Shown here: piece after piece, positions 22,205 to 32,081 of the stretch
Position numbering within the stretch: position 1 is the stretch's first letter
How the letters are laid out: every line of letters starts with the position of its first letter
Source of the DNA: Azadirachta indica
Lineage: Eukaryota > Streptophyta > Magnoliopsida > Sapindales > Meliaceae
DNA length: 64,000 bases
NCBI GenBank assembly: GCA_022749755.1
Contig: CM040440.1
Location: 17,037,269-17,101,268, forward strand
Direction: 5' to 3'
Made by a program: the position numbers and the translations under genes
Notes under the pieces: generated by a model
Seen by the model: the letters and a program-made list of their open reading frames with translations, nothing else
What the model was told of the DNA's origin: nothing
Database searches by the model: none

Positions 22205-24849
22205 ACTCCGCAGTCCTGTCCGGTCAATAATTTCACAAGCAATGCTACCTCTGTACTTGACTTCCTTTATTCTCTTCTCACTTCTTCTCCAATCAACTAT
22301 CTCCTATTCTCTTGGACTGCCACTGCGAGATCAACAAATTTTACAACAAACTCCTTTGCTTCCGAATCAGTGCAATGACACGTGTGGTAGTTTTCATAAT
22401 ATCCCATTTCCATTTCACTTGAACAATTCTTGCGCCTCAGTCTCTACTGCTTTTCGTCTCTCTTGCTTGAATTCCACTACCCTTTACCTCAAAATCGACG
22501 CTCAAACTTATCGAGTACTGCAATTCTTCTCTGATGGTGTACTTGTCGATTTTCCAGGCACCACTTCTTGTCGTCAGTACAATGATTTGAATTCATTTGG
22601 TTTTGCAAGAAATGACTACTTTTCTGTGTCGGTTGATAATGTCATTGGTTTATATGATTGTGAGGATTCTTCTTTGTGTAAAGCGGGTTGTGAAACAAAT
22701 AACTTGCCTGGTTGTGATGGCAATAGCGGCAGTTCACCTGCTTGCTGTTATCCACTATCTGATCACAGTACATGGCATGTTGGAGATGGGTTTTCTGTTT
22801 TTTCCAAGTTTGGATGCAGGGGATTTTCATCTTGGGTTGTTTCACGTGGAACCAATACGGGCAAGCGTGGTGTCAAATTGGAGTGGGCAATTCCCAGAAA
22901 TACATCCAGAGAAATGTGTGCTAGCAATTCTAACATTGTTAATGCAACAACACTTGAAGCAGGGGTAAGGTGCTTGTGTCAGGATGGTTTTTTTGGCGAC
23001 GGTTTTGCAAACGGAACCGGATGCTTAAAATGTAAGTATAGTTTTCACGTTTTCTTGATTATGATCAAGCTTTTGGATAACTTGTTTTGACGGCACTTTT
23101 TCTCTTAAATACGATGAGAATGGACTTCAATATTTCTGAAACAGTTCTTTATATGTGTTTTGGATCTAGCATTTTTTCTAATTATGACATTCTTATAATA
23201 TTAGTTCCATTACTGTTGCATCCCATCTGGGGCGATTGATAAAATTGCTCTTTGCTTCAATCAAATGAATGCTGTAACGCCAGTGGGATGCATAGAAGAT
23301 AAGGATATTCGGCTGTTATTAATTAGTAATGCGGCTGAGATGCCCTGATTCACTGAATTAATAATTAATACATCTAATTCACATCATTAAAGTAGCCCAT
23401 GCCGCTATTTTTTTTTTTTTTTTAAAGATAGAATCATCATGACTGGGGCAACAACCATGCCCTGATTCAACTGTTTTTTTTTTTAATCTTTTAGTAAAAT
23501 ATCTAAACTTTGTTGTTTTATCGCACTTGCTTCATGAGTAAATTGGTAACGTTTGTTCCATGTATCTGATATGTTTTTGACAGCCTGCTTCAAGGATGGA
23601 CGGGAAGTATATGGCAAGGACTGCTTCACCAAAAGGAAAAATGAAAAACAAGTCGTAATTGTGGCTGGTAAATAATGCTAGATACACCCACTCTTTCAAC
23701 CCAGCTGTATGCATACAGACTACTAGTAGCTTTGGAATTAGTACACGATAATTAAACTATTGTAAAACTGCAGGCGTTCTAGCTCCGGCCTTCATCATTG
23801 CCTCCATATTAGCACTATTTTGTTTGCTAAAACGACCTGTTAAAGCGGGTGCATTTGACCAATATGACCAGGCTCATTTTAATAGTACAATTTCATTCCG
23901 GAAAGCTTGTCGGACTCGATTGTTCACTTACCAAGAACTAGAAGAAGCTACCAGAGGATTCAAAGAGAGTCAAAAACTTTCAGAGGGCAAAAATGGTTCA
24001 ATTTTTGCTGGGGTCATAGGGGATGGTTCACACGTAGCTGTACAGAAGATTCAATGTGAGAATGAAACAGAACTTATTCAAGTCTTATCCCAGGTTGAAC
24101 TTCTGTCAGCAATTCGACACAGGAATTTGGCGTGCCTCCTTGGATGCTGTATTGACTCTGGATTTATCCCACTTGTTGTCTATGAATATCCTGCAAATGG
24201 TGCCCTGGAAGAACATTTGCACAAAAGCAGTGAACAGAAAGCTGGCCTCGATTGGTATAAGAGGTTGATCATTGCTACTGAAACAGCTAGTGTTCTTGCA
24301 TTCTTGCAGTATGAGATTTCTCCTCCAATTTTACACCATGACCTCAAATCCGGTTACATCTTTCTGGATGAAGATTATTCTGTTAAAATTGCTGGGTTTG
24401 GGTTAGTAAGCTCTAGCCTTGAACTTGGATCCAATTCATGCAACAATAATGAAGGCATTCATATTAACAAAAATGATGTCTGTGACTTTGGTGTGTTACT
24501 TTTAGAAATGATTACAGGCTGCAAACAATCAGACCAACCAACAGTGGCATTGCAAAAAATAAGGAGTGGGAAAATAGAAGAGATTGTGGATCCATCTCTC
24601 TATTACCATGAACAACCGATATTTCGAAGAGAGCAGATAGAGATGGTAGCAGACCTTGCAACAAGGTGTTTATTATTTGGCAGAGATGGGAAAATTGGTA
24701 TGATAGATGTTGCAAAAGAGCTGGTACACATTACAAAAGAGAGCATTGATGGCGGTAGTAAGCGGGGACCAGCATTGGAGGAAACATTTTCGAATTCAAG
24801 TTTATTGCAGATGATATCAATGTCTCCTGACTCTATTTATGTACCTTGA
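22194..24849 (+). CDS. WAK-like receptor pseudokinase (At2g46850 type)
   Basis: Three coding exons: 22194-23031, 23584-23667 and 23774-24849, 665 residues from ATG 22194, or 649 from ATG 22242, which begins the better signal peptide (MLPLYLTSFILFSLLLQS). The ectodomain has the GUB_WAK cysteine pattern (CNDTCGSFHNIPFPFH...C) and a Cys-rich CLCQDGFFGDGF segment. A membrane helix lies at about 308-327 (VLAPAFIIASILALFCLL). The cytoplasmic part has a kinase fold whose key residues are lost: the VAIK lysine is Gln398 (VAVQK), HRD is HHD (495-497), the catalytic-loop Asn is Tyr502, DFG Asp is Gly515 (GFG), and the activation segment is shortened with no APE. It is most likely a signalling scaffold or co-receptor without catalysis. 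Known relatives are annotated as probably inactive receptor-like kinases. Confidence 0.9.
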
Positions 24850-25685
24850 ATTGCTCTCCCGGATATTATCAATCACTCAGCCGAAGGTGATTAATTACTC
24901 CAGTTAAGTTGGCAAAAAGACTTATTATTGTAATCTATATTGTAAAAATTTGTGAATCAATTGGGCCTTGTTTTGAGGAGTTACTTGTATGCACAGCGCA
25001 AGCTGCTTCTTTTTGGTATCGTTGTATGTATAGTAACACGAATGAATGATTACCTGTTATTTCTTTTCTCCATCGAATGAATGATTCAGCAAATCTTGGT
25101 TTCAGATCTCAATTAGGGTCAATAAAACGTGTAATTGCCTGAGTTGAGTGTCACTAACCCACTCAGGCCCCAGCTGCGAATTCAAAAAGGGAAGTTTACA
25201 TGCAGGCAAAATCTGAATGGATAGGATAGGACTTAGAGGTAAGAGTACAAGTTACTTCCATATTTTCATGTCATAGAAAAGAATCAAATGTCTCCTACAT
25301 TTTCTTTTTATTCTTTTTCCTCAGCTAAAAGTCATCCAACTTTTCAAGTATTCAGCCTAATATAATTGCAGGTTTATTTCAGGCTAATTTGATTATAATT
25401 GAACTTGAAAATAAGAAAATATTTTCAATTATTTCACATGGGTAACACGTTTAGGTCATTTTAGCGGTCAAAATCATTACATGTCGTGGGCATCTACCAT
25501 TAATTTGTTAAAATTTAATAAAGCTGTTATTAATTTATATATTAATTATTTAAACTCGATTTTAAAAATTCGAACAAATTGTTAGTGAAGGCGTATTCGC
25601 TTGGCAGCCTCGCTACCTGCTGTCAATTTCCGATCGGAGTCAGAAACTAGGGAAAGTTGCCTGGAAAAGTTGACCAGACCATTCT
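24850..25685. other. Intergenic between pseudokinase and PPA copy 1
   Basis: Holds the 3' flank of the pseudokinase gene and the upstream region of the first pyrophosphatase gene. AT-rich, with no coding frame or recognisable repeat. Confidence 0.55.
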
Positions 25686-25689
25686 TTGC

Positions 25690-25791
25690 TATAAATATTT
25701 TTCCCACGTACTGAAAACGCAGAGTTTGGATCTCCGCCTAAACACTATCCTCTTGCGTACAGTTCATAGTCCCCGTTCATCAACAATCAAG
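25690..25791 (+). promoter_or_regulatory. Core promoter and untranslated first exon of PPA copy 1
   Basis: TATAAATA at 25690-25697 is followed by a leader exon that ends at a donor in the context CAACAATCAAG|GTACAT (GT at 25792). The coding start lies behind an intron of about 600 bases, with acceptor CTCCAG before 26407. The same CAACAATCAAG|GTAC junction occurs in copy 2, so the leader intron was present before the duplication. Confidence 0.6.
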
Positions 25792-26412
25792 GTACATTTA
25801 GCTGTTTCTTTCTTTATAAGAATTTAACTCTGTACTTCGATCTCTCATATCTGTATCGCAGATTTGTGCTTTTAATCTCTGTACGTCACCACCCTTTCTT
25901 GGTCTTTGTGGAAGTGCAAAATCTTGTATTAGATTTACGCAATTCTACTTGACTTTGATTGGAAATCACTTAAAGCATCTCTTTTGATGATTTTATTTCA
26001 TTTAAAAGATTTATCATCCACATATATTAGTATAGATGGCAATGGATCCATCATTCTATTATCGCTGCTCTATGATTATGAACATGCCTTTGAAATATTG
26101 CAGTTAGCCCATATGCCTTAGAACTATGGAGGCTTACCTTTGCTGTTTGTCAAAAAATTTCTGACCATGATTGCCCTTCTCCGGATTAATCTTTGTCAAG
26201 ACTCTTGCACTAATCAACTTCAACTGCTTGTGTATTTAACTTAGGTATAGATTCCTCGAATCACATTAAATGGTTTATTAGATTGCTATCTATTGCAACG
26301 GTACTATATAGTGATATTGACGTTAAGCAAGGAACAGATTACATGAATCTATTAACTGTTTGTGAGATATTGTCAATACCGTGTATAATTATTCTTATTT
26401 CTCCAGTCAAAG

Positions 26413-28464
26413 ATGAGTGAGGAAGCACATGGAAATGAGGTTGTTGAAGCTCCACAACGTTTGGTTCCCCGCCTGAATGAGAGGATCCTCTCATCTTTGT
26501 CAAGGAGATCAGTTGCTGCACATCCTTGGCATGATCTTGAGATTGGTAACCATAAAATGACCACTCTTAATTTATTAGCACATAAAAAGAGTAGGGAAAC
26601 TAATCTTGTATCAATATTTGGTGTGCAGGACCTGGAGCACCCAACATTTTCAACGTTGTATGTCTTCAGTTTTGACTTATACAACTTAAAGCAGTATTAA
26701 TCGTCGAAGAGTGATCACTTATTAACTAACAGAATAGGAAAATGAGGATATGATTTCAGCTGTCTAGTATTTGGGAGTAGGTGTAGAGTATATACAAATA
26801 TACAAAATTTCCCTCACATGATAATCAGGAAAATATGTTAAAAAAGCAACTTATCAGAGTTTAATATGCAAACTATTTAATCAAATCTTAAGTTTCTTCC
26901 TCAAATTTTTTGTTTTTGGTTTCCCAGTACTTGTTTATAAGTTGCCAACAAAGAGGTCTTCATTTTGAGCAGTATTTTTCAAGCCTCAACTATTACAGCA
27001 TTAAGTATCTGCTTGTTGAAATGTGTGTTCAATATGTTCAGGTTGTTGAGATAACAAAGGGAAGTAAGGTGAAATATGAACTTGATAAGAAAACGGGATT
27101 GATTAAGGTATGGACACATTATTTTCTCTCTGTCTGTTGCTTTTTTCTTGCTTCGTATCTCTCTATCTTGCAGTTCTTACTGTTCAAATTAATACACAGG
27201 TTGATCGAATTTTATATTCCTCGGTGGTCTATCCTCATAATTATGGCTTCATCCCTCGCACATTATGTGAAGATAATGATCCTATGGATGTTCTGGTTCT
27301 CATGCAGGTAATTTATATCTATCAGTATCATCAAGAGAAATGCTGACTAATTTGATTTAGTTATCTGGTGATGGAAATCAGTAGTTTCTCCAATGTTGCA
27401 TAGACTATAGCCTTTTTGCAATTAGTTGCAAAATCATTTCTCTGGGTTGTTTTTTAATTATTTGCATATATCCTTGAATATGAATACTGAACTGCCTATT
27501 GTTTCTGTAATTACATCTTACTGTTGAATCACTGCAAATAATACTGCTTTCCAGCCCGCTTTATTGGATTTTTACTTACAATTCTTCTTTTGTCAAGTTT
27601 CTAAAATTCACTAAATGCTTCAAGGGTCTTGTACGAAATTGTAAATAAATTCGCAAATCTAGTCCCTACTTGTTTTTTTTACCCCTGAGCTTCATGCTTA
27701 ATTTAATAAAGATATAAACAGTTGATTTGTGATTTCTACAGGAGCCGGTCCTTCCTGGATGTTTCCTGCGGGCTCGGGCCATCGGTTTGATGCCTATGAT
27801 TGATCAGGTACTCTATTAAGCTTTGCAAAATTGAACTGGAAGAACTCCTCTCATGGTTTCGTGCAATAACCATTTTCTTTTTTCTTCTTATTCAGGGTGA
27901 GAAAGATGATAAGATCATTGCAGTTTGTGCTGATGATCCCGAGTACAAGCACTACACTGACATCAAAGAGCTTCCCCCTCATCGTCTTTCTGAGATCCGT
28001 CGTTTCTTTGAAGATTGTATCCTTTTCATTTTCACATCTAAAAAATTTGATTAACAACTTTAGTTAAATATAAAGATTTATCGATGTTGGTTTAAAATGT
28101 GAAGAATATTTGTTTCTTAACACATTGCACAGACAAGAAAAATGAGAACAAGGAAGTTGCTGTTAACGAGTTTTTACCTTCATCTGCTGCTGTTGAAGCC
28201 ATTCAGTACTCGATGTAAGTCACCAAAGTTGAACATTTTGTTGAGTGAATAAATGTATTTTAGTTAGTCAGGGAGTAAATAATCTAGATTAAGAAATGGA
28301 AAATTTTATGTTCTAAAGCATACCTTAGACTGCTAATTCCTCGGTCTGATGAGGAGTACCAATCCCTAGATTGTTACAGCAATCTTCCACCTTACTGAGG
28401 TTTTCTTTTTGCTTGTTGCAGGGACCTTTATGCTGAGTACATTCTGCACACTCTGAGGCGGTAG
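26413..28464 (+). CDS. PPA: Soluble inorganic pyrophosphatase, tandem copy 1
   Basis: Family I soluble inorganic pyrophosphatase, Mg-dependent hydrolysis of diphosphate to two phosphates in the cytosol, which drives biosynthetic reactions. Eight coding exons: 26413-26545, 26629-26657, 27042-27107, 27200-27307, 27742-27807, 27896-28016, 28133-28214 and 28422-28464, 215 residues, typical of plant PPA1 to PPA5. The family signature EDNDPMDV is present with Asp101, Asp103 and Asp106 as metal ligands, along with [34 protein letters not shown] and FFEDYKKNENK. All catalytic segments look intact. It differs from copy 2 by a five-residue longer N-terminus. Both copies have identical intron positions and phases, so they arose by DNA duplication. 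Confidence 0.96.
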
Positions 28465-28900
28465 GCATATCTGCTTGTTTTTTGATGATTGAGGGAGGTC
28501 CATCAATTTAAATAAGTCTTGTTATCTGTGGGTTTTGAAGATTATACAAACTCAAATGTTTTCCTCTTCTTATATTTGGTTATTTTTGCTTGTTGATTTG
28601 AACATTTTAATGAAAAGAAATGACAAATCGTTATTTATTTACCTAAGATACTTAATTTGAAACCTCACTTTGACCTTTGGCTTGGATTCTACGATTTACT
28701 TGGGAGTACCAATCTGTAGATCATTCAATCATCATACACTTTAGGATGAAGAACCTGCTACATGAAACTTTGTAGATGGTAAAAATTATGTCCATGGAAA
28801 TTCATAAAGAAAAAATTCCACAGATAGAACAAGCAGCAATATTGTGCGTGCGTGAAAAATATAGCAGAACTCTGGGCAACTGAATGAGTACTCTAAAATT
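28465..28900. other. 3' flank of PPA copy 1
   Basis: Should hold the 3' untranslated region. The counterpart of DCL1 exon 20, expected here if the duplicated block were complete, is not recognisable. Confidence 0.5.
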
Positions 28901-28902
28901 TT

Positions 28903-29285
28903 CTTCGAATACAATGACATAGGCCAAAATCTTCGCCAGCATATATTATTAAAGGTTTACCTGCTAAACCGTAAATGTTAGGTTGCCATGCCAGCAAACC
29001 TGCATTGCACAGCATTAAGTAAAAGGCTTTGAAAGTAGCCAAATTGCTGCTTTTAGTGGCTTCATATCCCAGCCCTATTACGGAAATCATTCTCCTAGAT
29101 AAATTGCACTATAAAACTTTCACACCTCCTAAACCGAAGTAGTTCAGTCCTCGCTTTGACAATTCATCTTGACCTTCGTCTTCATTCACGAAGTCCCCAC
29201 TCTGAATCTGAAAGTAAGCGTCTGTAAAATTCGTGTCATGAGGGAAGATCCTATACACGCACCTTGCAGAAGTTTAAGGTAGATA
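28903..29285 (-). pseudogene. Decayed fragment of the DCL1 3' region between the two PPA genes
   Basis: Base-level similarity to DCL1 in the same orientation. 28903-28985 matches the end of DCL1 exon 19 (32352-32430; shared words CATAGGCCAA and AAGGTTT.CCT). 29022-29075 matches 32576-32632 in exon 19 (GCCAAATT..., AGTGGCTT.ATA.), and in translation gives YEATKSSNLATF against DCL1 [12 protein letters not shown]. 29125-29285 matches exon 18 and the adjoining intron 17 (32958-33090; TCCTAAACC, GCTTTGACA.TTCATCTTG). About 110 bases of exon 19 are deleted and all frames are broken. Because intron sequence is included, it came from genomic DNA and not from a retrocopy. It is a relic of a segmental duplication that also doubled PPA. 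Confidence 0.8.
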
Positions 29286-29692
29286 TTTGTTCAAGGAAAA
29301 ACAGATTGATTGTTACGCTGCACAGACTGTCAAATCATTGAACAATCGAAACTATCATCGAATTTTCATATCAAATCAGTACTGGTAGTATTAGTCTTAA
29401 GCTAAAGTTGCCATAAGGTTTCTTCGTATAATAATTTTTCGGGGTTATTGGGGTTATACGGTTGTAATTAAACATGAAAATTTCAAGCTTGATTATAGGA
29501 TCACGTCACAAAATAGAAACAGAAACAGAAACATATGAGACTATTATGGAGGTCAAATCGGCCATCTACTTTCCCTGAACGTCTTACACGAGGCCCCGGA
29601 AGAATTGACCAACCTTTCTTGGTCTCTAAACAAACTGTAGCTACAAAATATTTACACATACAGTGAGCGGAGAGTGAGGATCTCTCTTTGCC

Positions 29693-29760
29693 TATATATA
29701 TTATCTTCTCTATCTCCTCTTTTTACGTTCATATTCAAGCATATTACCTTCAACAATCAA
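29693..29760 (+). promoter_or_regulatory. Core promoter and leader exon of PPA copy 2
   Basis: TATATATA at 29693-29700 is followed by a leader ending CAACAATCAAG|GTACGC (exon end near 29761), the same junction as in copy 1. The leader intron is short here (about 180 bases) and ends at GTTATAG directly before the ATG at 29944. Confidence 0.55.
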
Positions 29761-29943
29761 GGTACGCTGGCTCTGTATTGCTTAAAACTATACATTTTCT
29801 TTGTTTTAATCTAAATACAAAATCTCTCTCTTCTGGATCTTGGCGCAAAGAAATGACTAGTTACGTTGAAATTATGCCATTGTTGACCGTTACTTTGCGA
29901 GACATTGTCATTCCATATAACGTCTGTTTGTTTTGGGTTATAG

Positions 29944-31323
29944 ATGAGTGAAGAAGTGACTAGAGCTGAAGGCCGTCCAGTTCCAAAATTGAATGAGAGG
30001 ATCCTCTCATCTTTGTCAAGGAGATCAGTGGCTGCACATCCTTGGCATGATCTTGAGATTGGTATTCCATTTAATCATTGTATCATATCAAATCCTCGTA
30101 AGATTTTATCTGCATAGAACAAGAGTAAGGAAACTAATCATGTTGCAATTTTCTGCATGCAGGACCTGGAGCTCCCAACATCGTCAACTGTGTAGGTCTA
30201 TAATCAATTTTTAACTAGTAAAAAGTGAGAGTAGTATGAATAGAATATGCAAATGAAGAAGGCATTCAGCGGAGCTTTACAGTTTTACATGTTAAGCGAT
30301 ATATTTGAGCTTCAACTATCACAGTATGCCTTACCTTATTGTTGAATTGATTGTTACAATATTTCAGGTTGTTGAGATAACAAAGGGAAGTAAAGTCAAG
30401 TATGAACTGGATAAGAAAACAGGACTAATTAAAGTATGAACATTTTCTTTTCTCTCTATCTTGTTTATTCTTATGTTTCTGTATGTTTTGTTTGTCCTTA
30501 CGGTTCAAGTAAATGCTCAGGTTGATCGGGTTTTGTATTCATCAGTGGTATATCCTCACAACTATGGTTTCATCCCTCGCACACTATGCGAAGATAATGA
30601 TCCACTGGATGTTTTAGTTCTCATGCAGGTAAGATAATTTATACGATAATGAATGCAAAATCATATTTGTATGCTCCTGTTGTTTTTAATTAAACTTTTT
30701 TCTGTCAAATAACAATGACTTGCACAGGAACCTGTTCTTCCAGGAACTTTCCTCCGGGCAAGGGCCATTGGACTGATGCCCATGATTGATCAGGTAGTAT
30801 CCAATTACTTCACAAAAACCAAAATCAGGAGCTTCTTCGTTAGATAAGTGCAATAAACAACGTGTATTGTTTTCTTTGTTAACTTAGGGCGAGAAAGATG
30901 ATAAGATAATTGCGGTGTGTGCTGATGATCCAGAGTATAAGCATTACACTGACATCGGAGAGCTTCCGCCCCATCGCCTTACTGAGATAAGACGGTTCTT
31001 TGAAGATTGTATCCTTATCAATCTTGCATCTAAAAAACTTCGTTAGCAGTAACACTTCAGTTGAATCTAATCTTAAGATCAGATCATTTGAGGTCTTAAC
31101 ACATTTGCACAGATAAGAAAAATGAGAACAAGAAGGTTGCAGTCAACGAGTTTTTACCTACATCTACTGCTGTTGAAGCGATTCAGTATTCCATGTAAAC
31201 AGTCGCATCCCCTATGTGAAGCATTTCATTCGGCAATTTTCCACTCTCTTTAACTGATTTATTTAATTATTTTTGGACAGGGACCTTTATGCGGAGTACA
31301 TTATGCACACCCTGAGGCGATAA
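29944..31323 (+). CDS. PPA: Soluble inorganic pyrophosphatase, tandem copy 2
   Basis: Second family I pyrophosphatase, 210 residues, in eight coding exons: 29944-30061, 30163-30191, 30368-30433, 30521-30628, 30728-30793, 30888-31008, 31113-31194 and 31281-31323. Every internal exon has the same length as in copy 1 and only the first coding exon is shorter. The active-site motif EDNDPLDV carries Asp96, Asp98 and Asp101; [11 protein letters not shown] and [20 protein letters not shown] are conserved. Differences from copy 1 are conservative and lie mainly at the N-terminus and near the C-terminus. Introns are shorter than in copy 1. The gene is convergent with DCL1, whose stop lies 760 bases downstream. 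Confidence 0.96.
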
Positions 31324-32081
31324 AGAGGCTATAAATATATATATATATATACGACCAATTCTTTTTGTTTCAATAAAAATCATCATTTCATCAAATGATA
31401 TCCGTTATCGACAATATTTCGATGATTATGTAAACTCCTCTTTTTTTTTTTTTTTTGGCATTTTGCAAGTTTTGACGTTCATTCATTTGAGCAATTTTTA
31501 TAGAAAGAAATGACGGACGAATATCTATCATTCTCACGCTACTTAATTTTTTACTCCATTTCAAACAGTACTTGTATTCAATTCAAAAACTGATGAGCCA
31601 TTTGGAATTCCTGTGATATTGTGTAAAATGAATTGGAAGTGACTCGAACAGACATTTTCCCAAGCAGTCTCTCGACTTCACTTTGCTTGAAACCGCAAAG
31701 CCCAACTTATTTATGCCAGAGATTGAATGACAAAACTCATCAACTCCAAGGTTGTATTCTGTCATTTCATTGAGAGAACTCGTTAGCCATGAGCAGGATG
31801 GACCAAAGGCTCGAAAGCACTTCCCCCATAACTCCGCAGCACATAACTACGACGGCAGCGTCAAACATTCAACTTCGATGTGGAACCATTTCCCCTTATA
31901 GATGACGATGATACCCATGCAAAAGCACCAACTGTAATAGTAAAAGCAATGTTTACATAAGGAATTCTTACGACCACGTGTATTTTCTACAAATAAAAGT
32001 TTTGATTTGATCAAATGATGAGGTCTCACATTTTCAATTGCAAAAAATTGGGTTGCCAACAACAAAAATCTTCAATGTTAA
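31324..32081. other. Convergent 3' flanks of PPA copy 2 and DCL1
   Basis: Contains the 3' untranslated regions of both genes, with an AT repeat at 31338-31352 and a T run at 31441-31457. No further coding signal. Confidence 0.55.

Noticed and set aside
28893..29090. Open frame of 65 codons between the PPA genes as a separate small gene
   Set aside because: It is part of the decayed DCL1 fragment; the similarity to DCL1 crosses frames and deletions.
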